DNA from: Diadema setosum
Taxonomy: Eukaryota > Echinodermata > Echinoidea > Diadematoida > Diadematidae
DNA length: 64,000 bases
NCBI RefSeq assembly: GCF_964275005.1
Contig: NC_092705.1
Coordinates: 23,557,480-23,621,479 of the forward strand
Reading direction: 5' to 3'
Shown here: piece after piece, positions 34,922-47,375 of the stretch
Layout: every line of letters starts with the position of its first letter
Numbering within the stretch: position 1 is the first letter of the stretch
Notes under the pieces: generated by a model
What the model saw: the letters and a program-made list of their open reading frames with translations, nothing else
What the model was told of the DNA's origin: nothing
Database searches by the model: none
Program-made: the position numbers and the translations under genes

Positions 34922-35874
34922 AAATACAATTGCTTTGTTCATCAAAATGTGACTCTACTTTTTTTCTCTCTCTTTCTCTCTCTTTCTGTTATAACGTGGT
35001 ACATTGCATCGATCACTAGCGTGTGAATCATGTCATTTTGATAATTTGGGGGATCACGTAAACTTAAAATAAAGTCTATCGTCTTTTTTGTTGTTGTACT
35101 GCCACTTTCAAATCTTTACTTCTGCGACGTGAATAAAAAAGTATTCTTATCTCAGAAAATGCATCTGAAACGTATTGCTTTAAATAGAGTCATCAAATTG
35201 ATATACTTCGTCTTTGAGTAAAAGAGTGTTGAACAGATAGCACCCATAACATTTTGTGATATCGTTTCCATAACATGTTAAATTAGACTTACATGCCAAC
35301 TGTATAGCTACCAGCATAATTTGCCACCTTCAAATAAAGTACTGGGGGAGAAAGGACTTTACGGAACCATGCGATGGAGTGGTACATTGTATTTGGCTAA
35401 GCACCACCAGAAGGAAAGTTAAATGAAGCCAACATTACTGTGTTATAGTTTCATACAGAAGAAATGATTGCGATATTGAATATAATATAATCAATAATGA
35501 AAGTAGCAATAGCTGACAGTATAGCAATGGTATCTATTATGCTATCAAAGTCAAATGTACGTAATTTCATCCATGCGGATCCCTCTGTAACTTATACGTT
35601 GAATTAAATTTCCATTTTCATTATAGTGCAGAGATGAATGCCATGATGAAAATGAAAATAGCTTTTGTGACAGTAGTAATGGTAACTAAATGCTGTCAAA
35701 GTCAAATGTACAGGTACGTAATTTCAACCATGTGAATCCCTCTGTAACTTTTATATATTTAACCACATTTTCATTTTGCCATGACTGTGTTATCAAGAGA
35801 CAATCCTACCAAGTCTTCTTTCTTCTTTCTTCTTTGGAATTTTTATAATAATGAGGCAGCAGCTTTTACTTATT

Positions 35875-36203
35875 GGTCCGAATTCACGAAGGTGGTACAA
35901 ATGAAACCATGGTTTAAACCATGGACAAAAACCATGGAGCACCAAGTGTCGCATGGAATATATTTCGTTACGAAATCAGTCATTTCGTCGATGAAATTAT
36001 TATTTTGTAACGAAATGACATTTTGTAACTAAATGAACATTTCGTCCACGAAATTATAATTTCGTTATTAAACGAAACGGTCATTTTGTCGACGAAATGA
36101 TCAATTTCATAACGAAATATTCCGTTTGACACTTGGCGCTCCATGGTTTTTGTCCATGGTTTAAACCATGGTTTCATTTGTACCACCCTCGTGAATTCGG
36201 GCC
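35875..36203. mobile_element. Foldback element with a tandem ATTTCGTNNACGAAAT core
   Basis: GGTCCGAATTCACGAAGGTG at the left and the inverse of GGCCCGAATTCACGAGGGTG at the right. The arms carry CCATGGTTTAAACCATGG-type palindromes. The core (35962-36120) is a series of mini-palindromes around TTTCGTNNACGAAA spaced about 25-30 bases. Confidence 0.8.
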
Positions 36204-36205
36204 AT

Positions 36206-36211
<6 letters not shown>

Positions 36212-36251
<40 letters not shown>
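36212..36251. repeat. (GA)n microsatellite
   Basis: GA run directly next to the foldback element. Confidence 0.95.
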
Positions 36252-36254
<3 letters not shown>

Positions 36255-36902
36255 CAGGCCAATTACCCATGCATCTTCTTAGCTGTTTTGGGGTTGTCGT
36301 GCCCATGGCAGAAATTTATAACCACTATACTTCAGACAATAATTGATGGTGTTAGCCATCATCTAGCATACAATTTGAAATACAGTTCTATTTGACAATT
36401 TACTGTATTAACTACGACTGCACTCTCAAAACAAGAAGTCAAGATGTCAACAAGAGTCCAAATTGTGCGGATACCTCAATTTTGACTCTTCAGGAAACAA
36501 AGTTGTTTAAAGAAATAGCTTGTTTATGGATGTCTATAGTCTGAATCGAATTCATCCTACTAATAGGAGGTTCACCTCATGGAATACATGTACACGTTCG
36601 ATTGACCATTGTAGCCAGGATTTGTACATGTAATTCGTATTTACATTCCTGTCAGAATATAATTATCATAAGATAACGTCAGGAAATTATCAACAACTCA
36701 AGGGATACTTGCAAATTCATTGATGTTCGAATGTCGACGAGCAACAGGTGTTTCTCCCCACTTAAGCCTTTTGCTCAGATAACACAAGACGAATATTGAT
36801 TTCGCAAGATACTCTGGAATCAAAATAAAGTAACGAAATTGATGGATGAAAAATTCAAATCGAATTCAGTTAACCTTGAAATGTACTCTTCTTATTTTTG
36901 CT

Positions 36903-36934
<32 letters not shown>

Positions 36935-36940
36935 AACGTA

Positions 36941-36989
<49 letters not shown>
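36903..36989. repeat. (TA)n microsatellite pair
   Basis: Two TA runs separated by CATAAACGTATTATATG. Confidence 0.95.
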
Positions 36990-36991
<2 letters not shown>

Positions 36992-37850
36992 AAATGAAGT
37001 AGAGTACCACGTCAAGTACTGTAGTTTGACTATTACAAGCTGTGACGGTTGATTGTCAGTGAAGACGTTTATACGGAAACATGCGGGCAAACTGCCATGT
37101 GACTGTAGTTTAACTTTTGTATCCGTAACCTTCATCTCATAGAATACGTGTAAGTTATGTAACTAATTCAAATATTTCGCTTAAATGAAGTTATGTAACC
37201 ATTTATACTTAGCATGGAGCTTCTAAATGATTCGAATTTCCTTCCCTGCACTTCACATGAAACGTCCACCTAGAAATCGAGACCTGACCTTCAAATTAAT
37301 CAGATAATAATAAAGAAGGCGTATTATACGACATGACTGGACAGGACTGTACTGAAAGCATCCACACCACTAATAAAAGCGCTATGCCGTTGCAAATGCA
37401 TGTTGCTTTCTTTGATTTATAAATCTCTGATCATTACTTATTTGGCCAAAATAATGTCTTATTAAGTACCACAGTTGTATTTCATCATATTTGTTTTGCC
37501 TTTTCCTACATGATTACTTAGAGCACCCCGCCCTCCCCCCCCCCCAAAAAAAAAAGAAAAGAGAAAATCTTCCAAACCGAGATTCCGTCGATGATATCGC
37601 CTTTCAACCACTGCTGAAATAATGTTAAGTTATCAAAGACTGTTCAGTACACAAGTTCCCTAGACTGAACATAACTCGTATGGTTCTGTACAGCGCCTTT
37701 TGTTGATAATATTAGCAACATAGAAACATACAAGTTATGCTTAAATGGTGGAAGGTGCATTCCATTGTCTTTTCATAATCATTTGAGTAATTAATTTTAG
37801 CAGTGAATAAACCAAATATCTATTCATTTTAGAATCTTGGTTTGGAAGCT

Positions 37851-37851
<1 letters not shown>

Positions 37852-37888
<37 letters not shown>

Positions 37889-37889
37889 G
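37852..37889. repeat. (TTG)n microsatellite
   Basis: Twelve or so TTG units. Confidence 0.95.
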
Positions 37890-38611
37890 GATCCTAATAA
37901 TCAGAATAAATAAAGTAGAAAAGATACTGATGACTAATAATTAGATATTCATTTGGGTATAATACACGCTGTTGGAGCGGCAAAATATTGTATCTAAACG
38001 TTACATGTTTACGAGAGCCAAAAATAGAGAGGATAGAATCGACGTATATAATTTATGTAATAAATTTCATATTCTTAGTGATAGTAGTGAAAAAGATTAT
38101 CGAAATGTTGATAGAAGTAACCAAAATGACAGAAATAATGATCATGATAATGATACTGTTAAAGACTGATATGATTAAGGAGAATGATGAATTAATTGAA
38201 GTTATGATATTAAAAGTAACATGGTCTTTTCAGATGCTGTAACACCATTTTTGTTTATGTCTCTAGACACATTAAGCAACTGTGGCCTCTTCGGTGCTAT
38301 CACTGACTTTCAGTAAGACTTTCAAATTACATTACCCTTTCACCACGTATTGTAACTTATAAATTTGTCATTTATAAATTTGGATGAAGAGGGACATGGT
38401 ATATATATAAATTATAATCTATTTATATAATGTAACATATGTACATGAAAAACACATGTAACACTTTTTTTTTTCAGGGAGGGAGCACCTAGAAGAATTC
38501 AAACTCCCAGACTTTTGGTTTGTTTATTTGACCATTTCACCGAGATTTTACCCTGATTTTTACGATGCTACCAGAGAAGCGAAGTTGAATACTTATGTAG
38601 AGTGTATAAAT

Positions 38612-38677
38612 ATGTGTGTGTATATATATATATATACATATATATATACATATATATACATATATATATATATATAA
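38612..38677. repeat. TA/CATA-rich microsatellite
   Basis: Imperfect TATATACATATA units. Confidence 0.9.
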
Positions 38678-39198
38678 TTGTCAAGTGAGTACTTTGCACA
38701 ATATCTCACTATTGAGATTTTTTTTTTTATATTCAATGGTTAAACTTGATATAAAGGATTTTCAAAATACAATGTGATATTAGGGCCATGCTATTTATAA
38801 TATGAGGCATGCTGTAGAATATTTTCTGTACAGCGAATGTACATCTACAATTGCAAAACGGAGTTGTTGTGCACGTGATCTCAAACATGTAGGCCTATAT
38901 GCAGTTGTACAAGATGTTGTGTGTCGAAGTTTCGAGTTTGGCCACAGTGGCTTGATGTTCTATTATCATGCCCGTTTGTTCTGCACAATTAGAGACCAGC
39001 AATAGGCATTATCGCTGACAATCCGTGACAGACCCTGACAAAGTCACACTGTACTATCGTGTGCAGTCTCGCCATCAGTTTCAGTCTTTCACTTGGACTG
39101 ACCTTTTCTCTGATATGACAAATTGGCCGGGAGGTACTTGGGCGGAAACGCTTGACCAGTAGAGAATGATGCTCGAACATTGGGCCTACTAATTGTAA

Positions 39199-39435
39199 TG
39201 GCGTTTCCTGTGGTGTTTAACAAGCTGGTCAAGGTTGCAGCGAGTGGAATCAAATGATTCCAGTCTGTCGGATTTGGTCGACGTATTCTGGTCATTGTCG
39301 TCAGCTGAGGCTTTTTGGTGTGTGAGTCTGTTGTGGTTGTTGGTAGGTGGATACTTTTATGCCGTGTTTTCGTCTATTTTCCTGGTCCATTATTTTATGC
39401 ATCGAATTGGACGTGCAATCAAGGAATACACGTGA
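39199..39435 (+). other. Open frame with two possible membrane segments, unassigned
   Basis: A GC-richer frame closed by TGA at 39433-39435, open from just after a TAA at 39196. Its readable part has AEAFWCVSLLWLLVGGYFYA and VFSSIFLVHYF as hydrophobic stretches, then HRIGRAIKEYT. No ATG opens the long frame and no clear splice sites frame it. It lies inside intron 1. It could be an exon, a decayed gene piece or chance; I do not recognise a family. Confidence 0.2.
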
Positions 39436-42351
39436 CTGCTACGACGCTGATATCAACGTCGAGTTTAAAATTCAACATATGTCGTGTTAGAGCTTTTTCA
39501 CATTACGATTAATTCCTAAATTACGTTAGCTGAATTGGATATAGCATAAAATGCACAACTGAGTAGCGTATAACTACCCCCCTACAAGATGTATTGTGGA
39601 ATGAAAAGTTAATTTAGTTCATTAGATGTTATTGTCCATATCACGGATATTTTGTTTTGTCCACATGCTTTGTGCAGAAAATATACAATTACGTAAACAA
39701 CACTTAAATGACATTTGTAAGACAGAAGAGATGCAACACTGTAAAACAAGATGGAACAAATATAACATATCTTACATCAACGTCAATGTCCAAACATTAA
39801 ACATGTTGATATATAGTGTATACAAACTGGGAATACAACAAAACTTATATGGGTTGTTAATTTCCATGCCTTAGAGGTACAATATACAAAATCATGTAAA
39901 GTATTCATTTATAATCACCGGGTTAGATAAAGTATTTAAATCAAACCAAAAATGAAAAATCCAGTATACATACTCACAATATTTTGTTATCCTAAACGTA
40001 CTTTCTACCAGAAAAAAAAAAGCATCACCAACCATACAAAAATCCAGACCTTCTCACCACTCATTCTTTACAACCTTCAAACCTTCCTAGTAAAACCATA
40101 CACCATCAGATCATTAGACCCTACTAACCAAATCAATCAACTTAGTAAATCCAGTCATTGTCATTATCAAAATATCTGTTATGCTTACATTCTTTCAAAG
40201 AAAAAAAAATATCCATTTACACAAAATACATACATGCACACAAATAACATTCAAATGCTATATAGAGCATTTGAAAAATATCATATTTACTAGAATAGCA
40301 TTCAACACATCTTACTTCATCATGAGTAATCCATCAAAAAAAAAAAAAAAGGCGTGTTTGTATATCATGATTAGTTTATATAAAACCTGTGAGTGCAACT
40401 TTATAAAGACCTTGAAACTGAACGTATAACACAGACCTGGTAAGGGTGATTTTTATTCCATGTCTTGAAGATAACACAATGCATATAAAATGTCCTACAA
40501 GTCATTAAATAATAACCGGATGAAAGAAGACACAAGGGAATTCAGGTCACGGGATGTGACGGTTGGGACGATTTTCAGTCCTCATCGTTATTATATTATC
40601 CTCATAGTAGTTTACATTTTGTTTCTTTTTTTTTTCCTGAAACTGCATAAAGAACCATATCGTGCAAATGCATATGACTTGTGCTGATACATGCCACACT
40701 CAACATCGCTTTTGTGGCAAAATGAATATCTAAGTTATATGTTACTTTGTTCAAATTACTCCGATATCCCTCAAAAAAAAAATAATAACAACTTCAAAAC
40801 CAAGATTGTGAAAGTGGCACCATCTGTCAAAAGTTGCTAAAGTAATTGTATGTTTGATATAAGACATTTGAATGCACCTTCCCCTGGACTGGACATTCCT
40901 TATCTTATGATTACAAAACGAAATTGGAGGGGAAACATGAAAGTCATACTCAGTATATGCGCAGGCATGATATTGGTTCGAAAGTTGTTTTTTTTTTGTT
41001 TGTTTGTTTTTTTAATAATCTTCAATAATCTGAAAAAATACTGGAAATAATTATCTTTATGAAGTACAAAGCGCATAATTATTTTCAGATATTCTTTTGG
41101 CCGCATAAATGATGATCATGGAATTATAAATCAATACAATGTTACATGCATTTGTATTTCACAATTCGATGGGATTTAATGGCTATATGAACTTAATTTA
41201 TGTTTCTCTTCTAATTGATATCTATACAAATCTAACCCAGATTAGTATTGTTATTGAGACAGTGTTTCTTAACCTCGGTTATAAACACGATCAAACCTCC
41301 TTTTTATAGTGATTTTGAAACAATTCACGTATTCCAATTCACCAAAGGGAGTGCGTATGAAAGTAGGTGAAATACTGAAAGGCACGCCTGCCTTCAGGAA
41401 TGTAAAGAGAAGCCTATCATGGAATCAATCATAAAATAGCCCACGCCATTGGTGCAAACGGGGTCTTGGATTGCCAATCATGAAAATTGATAATGTGCTG
41501 TCATACGAGTGCAGGAGCCTGGACAGAGGCATACCTTGCGGTTGTCTTTGATATGTGATAGCTTGTTTATCGACGTTACAAATAACAAATCGCGCGATCT
41601 CTTCTTTTTTCTGCGTGTAGCTAAACGGACGCAAGCCTTTGCAGTTCATATTACTCTGCTTTTAGCTCGTCCCATATCGTACACATAGGGAATTGTTCAT
41701 ACACGTTTTCAGCGCCATTAATGTGATCAAGACTTCCGCGTTGTCGATTACTCCTATGTTTTACATATTTTATTGGACATAATTTGATGGGGTTTCAGTT
41801 TAATATTTCACCCGCAGCTATAAATGCGAAAAGTGTTGAAGACGGTATACTACCATTGCTGATACTTGAATAATGAATCGTTTATTTTTTTTTTTCTCTC
41901 TTTGGTGACGTGAATATTTAACTATAGGAGATCCATATTTGTGTGAAAAATGATAATGATAAAAGTCTCATACCAAATTTTTCTCAGTATATAAAGGAAA
42001 GACATTCTAATGAAATGTTAGTGCATTCATTAGAACCAGATCCACATTACGGTTGTAAACGTTTTCGTACCAGCTTCTTTTTTTAAACAAATATTATTAT
42101 TTAAGAATATAGGAAACTATTAGCAAATTTAGGATTTAGAATTTAAGAAATTATTTCCTTGCACCATTTCAGGGGAAAAACAAGCACAATATTAACTTGA
42201 TGATGTTATGATGTCATGTTATTTTCTTTTTATCCTCTACTCCTTATTTTTCTCTTCTTCGTCTTCTTTATCATCATCATCTTTTTCATTTCATTTTTTT
42301 TCTTTCATTTTCCCTGTTTCTCTTACCTTCTCCTTTCAACCTCCCATCCAG

Positions 42352-42481
42352 GGGTAAAAATTGCTCTCACCTTTGGCAGCTTTTCTCATCTTCATTCATG
42401 TACCGGGAGGCATGCGACGTCGACGAGACGATGTACCAAGAGTTCGTGGAGGCAGCCACTGTCACCGTTCCCGTTGACAAG
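42352..42481 (+). CDS. ARC: ADP-ribosyl cyclase, exon 2
   Basis: Encodes residues 94-137. A long pyrimidine tract and CCATCCAG form the acceptor, and the exon ends in phase 0 at AAG|GTGAAA. The peptide GKNCSHLWQLFSSSF corresponds to DCSALWKDFFKAF of Aplysia and DCQSVWDAFKGAF of CD38. REACDVDE corresponds to NPCDLDL / HPCNITE. C98 and C115 are the second and third family cysteines, and N97 is in a sequon (N-C-S). The exon ends with TVPVDK, matching CD38 TVPCNK. The extra CD38 cysteine at that place (C119) is absent, as it is in Aplysia. The exon lies 22.2 kb from exon 1, so it is easily missed by gene finders. Confidence 0.95.
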
Positions 42482-43209
42482 GTGAAAAGAATCGAAACGC
42501 AACACTGTTTAGGTTCCCCTTGATCTTTTCTTTTTTTTTTTTTTTTTTTTTTTTTGATTTCCCTCAAGTCATACATATGTAGTTAATAAACAGTCTGTTA
42601 CGGGAACTAAATATAAGAAGACAAATACAAATACAGTTTTTCGGCAAAATTAATATCATTTTGCAGTATTTACTGCCACAGTTTCTTACTTACACTTTGC
42701 CAGTGACAATAAATCACGAAGAGTCAAACCAACAGGGAAACACTAACAAAACACTACTTTTTTCAATAAAATGCATTATATTTCGGGCTATCAAGCAGCT
42801 CATTCAAATTGTTTGCAATCGCGTTCCTGATTGGAACATGAAAGTAGCGTTTACATTTTTTAAACACTACAATTACTGAATAAAATTATAGTTTAAAGCG
42901 TCAAGCTTTAAATTGGAAAAGGGTACCTCTGTGAAGATAACACAAACGCACAACTACACACAGACACACACACGCACACACACACACAAACATCAGATTA
43001 TCTAATTATGCATTAGCACTGTTGCTGCTAGTACAGCTAGGTAACCACCTGCTGTGGTTTGGCTTCACTTACCTAGGGCTGTATCAATCTGTCTGCTTTT
43101 CTGTTTTTTTTTTTCACAATTCATACCTGATTATCGCCTTTCTTTCATGAAAGGTTTTCCACCCGGTAAACTCAGCCTGTAAAAGTGTCCCTTCTTCTTG
43201 ATATGTCAG
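42482..43209 (+). other. ARC: Intron 2 (728 bp)
   Basis: GT-AG, phase 0. It contains a poly-T run (42530-42555) and a CA-rich patch (42955-42990). Nothing else was recognised. Confidence 0.9.
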
Positions 43210-43440
43210 GCAACCTATTGGGACGGTTGGGACATCTACTCGACGGTGCGCTCGTACGCCAACGAGGGGAAACGGTCGTGGACGTTGGAGTATTCCCTGG
43301 TCGGCTACCTCATCAACAACCTCATCTTTTGTGGGCAGGAGGACCCGCCGGGCATCCGCTTCGACTCCTGTCCGACGATTGAAGAGTGTGGCTTTGCGAA
43401 GGGATCAGCTAATGCTTTCTGGGCCATGGCTTCCACTTAC
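43210..43440 (+). CDS. ARC: ADP-ribosyl cyclase, exon 3 (catalytic core)
   Basis: Encodes residues 138-214, phase 0 at both ends (acceptor TATGTCAG|GCA, donor TAC|GTAAGT), 231 bases. It carries W141 (family equivalent CD38 W125), the TLEYSLVGY motif with E164 (CD38 E146), cysteines C178, C191 and C197, and AFWAMAS with W208 (CD38 W189). These residues bind and position NAD+ in the family. The usual TLED is TLEY here (Y165 for Asp), the WCG motif is FCG (F177), and the Asp-Asp of CD38 near 155 is Asn-Asn (173-174). Such changes could shift the balance between cyclisation, hydrolysis and base exchange, but that is inference. Codon use is GC-rich compared with the flanking introns, as expected for a real exon. 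Confidence 0.96.
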
Positions 43441-43552
43441 GTAAGTTGCATCGCATATCATAGTTATATGTTTCCCCAACATTTTCACACAACATTTTTT
43501 TTTTGGGGGGGGGGGGGGGGGGGCTGGGGGACATGATTATGGGACACAAATA

Positions 43553-43949
43553 GGGCCTGGGGGTGTGTACAGTTCTGGTTGAGGTGAGGATTTAGCTTTT
43601 AACGTTTTGCAAGATATTCAGAAATCACTCAATGAGATGTCAAAGAGCATGCAATTCTAAGGGTTTCAAAAGTTTATTTCATGAAAATCGGTTTTGAAAT
43701 GGCTGAGATATCCAAAAACAAGGTGAAACAAAGAGATCCTAATAAAAGGCGTGGCCTGTAGCCTATCATTATTATCACTTTTTTTTTTTTGATATCTCAG
43801 CCATTTGAAAACCAATTTTCATAAAATAAACGTAGAATCCTTCTTAAAATTACATGCTCTTTCATATTTCATTTAAGAGGTTTCTAAGTATCTCACTTAG
43901 GAATGTTCAAAACATGAATCCCCACCTAAACCAGTACTGTACAGTCCCT
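43553..43949. mobile_element. TTAA family A, diverged copy in intron 3
   Basis: Right end CTGTACAGTCCC plus TTTAAAG, with TTAA at 43950-43953. The left tip (about GTGTACAGTTCTGG) is degraded. It shares GAAATGGCTGAGATATCC in both orientations. Confidence 0.75.
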
Positions 43950-45640
43950 TTAAAGTGTCAGAATCGCATGATGTCCATCTAAAACATATACATTTTAGAA
44001 ATTTGCGTTTGTATTAGCTTATTGAAAAAAAAAAGCCTATTTCAATTGACAGTAACTCTCCTTCAGTAATACCTGTTAATTTGTTTAGATGCCGAACAAG
44101 AGGGGAAAAAAAAGATATGACAAATGAATAAAAGAAGACCGAACGAAGAAAGAATGTAATGTATGTCTGTAAGTCTAGTTATATCGAACTTCAACACTAC
44201 TGCGCCCGACGAATTGCAGAAAATACAACTCCGAAAATATACAGTCTATTTAGGTTTATGAGACGCACCTGGAATGAATTTATATCCTAGGCTGCTCTGT
44301 CATCCGCCCCCCCCCCCCCCCCCCTCCTCCTCGTGTTCTTCGCACATTGCCAGAGGGTCCATAGTCTCTCTCCCAAGCTTTGGAGCCTATTCTTTTTAAG
44401 GAAACACTGCGCCTATTGTATATACCATTATCAATCCAGATCTCGGTTCGCGTTTTGAATCAGACTGCAGATTGTGACTTAACTTGAGGGCGTGGTTAAC
44501 ACGCCCTTAATTTGTTGCTAGGAAACAGCAAATATTGATAATCATATGAAAGAAAAGCATTAAAAGAACAATAACAGCAAATAACATAACGTGAGCTGTT
44601 TTAGAGGTTTCTATTCGAGTATAAAGATATTGGCGACGAGCGTTATAAAAACCTGTTTAATGTCCGAAATCTAGAGCATTCCAGACATCGGATTTCAGAA
44701 CGAAGTACTTTACATGCTATACATCATCCCGTAAAGAAAAACAAGAGCTTTTTTATTTTCAGCCATATCCCCAATAATCGTATTTTCTCGGATTTTATGT
44801 CTGCGACGTTAACAAAGTATGGTGAGTTACATTATACAGAATGTAAATCATTGTCATTACGCATACATCATTTACCTTTATAGCACTCCGAGTGATTACA
44901 TTGACTTAGATAATCTACATGGGTGACTTCCTTTTTCTTATTGGTGTTACCGCTAACTATTTTTGTTATGCTTTTAATCCACACGCCATATATCCAACTG
45001 ATTTATTCATGCCCCTTGTTCCCTCGAGCTTGACGAACGCTTTTAGATCAACCTAGCATCTTTAAAGATCATTCCTACCGCATTTGATAACCATCCTATT
45101 GTAACGATTGATTTTGGGTCATAAATAATGGAAGTTTTTGCATGCGATTGCTGCTTAACTGCGAGACTGTATAGAACTTTTGTCGGAGCAACTGAGGATA
45201 TTGTTTTTTTTTGGGGGGGGGGTTTTGTCATGTCACTTCAAAGGACATAAAAAATGCTATGTTTTTAAATACATTGCACTATTGATAGTTATACCTGTAC
45301 GTTAGGCTACCGCTCTTTATACGTCACGCTATCGCTATTTATATGTTACGCTCTGGCAAGAATGATCACGAGACCATCCTTTTCTGTAGATGGGTGTCAA
45401 TGTGCTCCCTTCTCTCTCCTTGCCCCCTCCCCCCTTCAAACATGAGTAATAACAGCGCAATTCAGCAAGTAATATGCAATAAATGCACTAATTATATTTC
45501 AACTCCATTTACAGAGCAATGATGTGTGTTATCATGTTGTTCCCTCTATCAGTATAGAGGTAAGACATCCTTTCCCTCGGATTAATAGGACATAAAATGG
45601 AATTCCTGCTTGTGAGAGAGTCACAACTCCGGCATGTTAA

Positions 45641-46002
45641 AGGCATAATTTACCATTTGCAGATGAAACAAAAACCCAGCATAGTGCTTTTAAATAGTTC
45701 TAAAATGTGAGTTAGGGATAGAAACAACCACTGTCAAAATTTGAATCCGTATATTCGACCCTAAGTGTTGTTAAATACACAGAATGTGAACAATAGTTGT
45801 AATAAAGATGTTTCCAGACTAAACCGTATACAGTTACGGTTTATTGAGAAAAACCCTGATATCTCCTTATATTTTAGGTTTTATTGCAAATATTTCATAT
45901 GGTAGGATGTTTTATGATACAACCAGACCTACACATAATATGCATCAAATGTGCTATCTTGAACATTTTTGAAATCACTGCTCTCAAAGGTAAACTGGAC
46001 CT
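45641..46002. mobile_element. TTAA-bounded element, family D
   Basis: TTAA at 45637-45640 and 46003-46006. The ends are AGGCATAATTTACC and the inverse of AGGTCCAGTTTACC. The interior has only weak inverse similarity. Confidence 0.65.
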
Positions 46003-46145
46003 TTAAATAGAGCAGGGTGCATAACCCAGGGTGCATAACCCGATGAAGTGGTCCCACCTCAAATCCAACTTAACTGGAGCCCACATGACAGAAGCAGATG
46101 AATATGATATAATAAGATATAATATATATGATATACATTATAATA

Positions 46146-46748
46146 CAGGGTGGCCCAGAAAGAACGGAACACCTAAGATCTTTAATTTCAGCAATATAGT
46201 TGCAAATATGTCATTATTTTGCATACTATTGGAAAGATTATTCTGTTTCCAATAGAATGAGACCAAGTTTTTTTTTTTTTCATTTTGTTTATTGCGTTAT
46301 GGTTTTAGGACCATTTTTGTAAACCCTTGCAATTTTCAAAATGTGATCATTTTGCACTCTCAGAGATACCGAAACCAGCGAGAATTCGGCTTGCCATGGA
46401 ACCAGTAGCGTTCACAATGTGTGGAATGTGGGGCGGACGGTGTGATTGTCATTGTCCGTTATCACTGTGAATGAGACGAATGGTTACTGGTTCTATGGCA
46501 AGCCGAATTCTAACTGTTTTCGGTTTCTCTGAGAGTGCAAAATGATCACATTTTAAAAATTGCAAGGGTTTACAAAAAAAAAATGGTCCTAAAATCATAA
46601 CGCATTAACCAAAATTGAAAAAACTTGGTGTCATTCTATTGGAAAAAGAATGGTCTTTCCAGTAGTATGCAAAATAATGACATATTTGCAAAAATAATAT
46701 TGCTGAAATTAAAGATCTTAGGCGTTCCGTTCTTTCTGGGCCACCCTG
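46146..46748. mobile_element. mariner-type full-length foldback MITE
   Basis: CAGGGTGGCCCAGAAAGAAC at the left and its inverse at the right, with TA outside both ends (46144-46145, 46749-46750). The two halves are inverse copies for almost the whole 603 bases, meeting near 46440. The CAGGGTG ends and TA target site suggest Tc1/mariner. No transposase frame. Confidence 0.85.
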
Positions 46749-46885
46749 TATAATATAATATAATACAATATAATATAATATGATATAATATAATATAATA
46801 TAATATAATATAATATAATATAATATATATAATATAATATAATATAATATAATATAATATAATGTAACATAATATAATGGTGTAT
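46749..46885. repeat. AT-rich satellite-like run (ATAAT units)
   Basis: About 130 bases of ATAATATAATAT units. A shorter stretch of the same type precedes the mariner-type element (46105-46145), so the element appears to sit inside this repeat. Confidence 0.9.
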
Positions 46886-47203
46886 TAAGCTATCTTCTCA
46901 GAAGAAAAATGAAAACAAAGAAACGAACCAAATGGTTATACTGACTGTATCATTTTGTATATTATTGATACTGCACATGATACAAACATAATTATGTTTA
47001 TGTGACTGTACACATAATGAGCATCGGCTGTTTGTGTTTGAACATGCTCGTGATACTACCATAAGTTTAAAATAACACACCATACTGAACAGTGCTCTAT
47101 ACAAAAAAAAAAAAAATCGTTCTCAGTTTCCTTCAATTTTCAATTAGATTAATTGTGCACGTCTCTGCCCCTGTTTTGAATGAATTGAGATTCGTCCTCC
47201 CGC

Positions 47204-47375
47204 AATGTCTGACGGGGGGGGGGGGGGATTGGCTGAAGCGCTTTGTCAGACATTTCGTCTGACAAACTGTTTAAAGCTACTGAAATCCTTGCATCTGATT
47301 GGCTGAGAGCAAATTTGTCCGACAAAGTTGTCAGACAAAATGCTTCATGACATGCCCCCCCCCCCCCCAGTATCC
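47204..47375. repeat. Inverted repeat with G-tract and C-tract flanks
   Basis: A 14-base G run (47214-47227) and a 14-base C run (47355-47368) face each other around several copies of TTGTCAGAC / GTCTGACAA and two copies of TGATTGGCTGA/GATTGGCTGA. It would form a long stem. Confidence 0.6.

Larger units (their letters stand above)
20166..42351 (+). other. ARC: Intron 1 of the cyclase gene (22.2 kb)
   Basis: GT-AG intron splitting codon 94. It holds foldback elements, microsatellites, a plus-strand LINE remnant and an LTR-like insertion, listed separately. Stretches where I see no feature: 20170-20930, 21120-21320, 22850-24480, 27300-27710, 27900-28690, 33200-34690, 34930-35870, 36260-36900, 37000-37850, 37900-38620, 39450-42350. 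The latter two contain mostly AT-rich chance frames. Confidence 0.9.
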
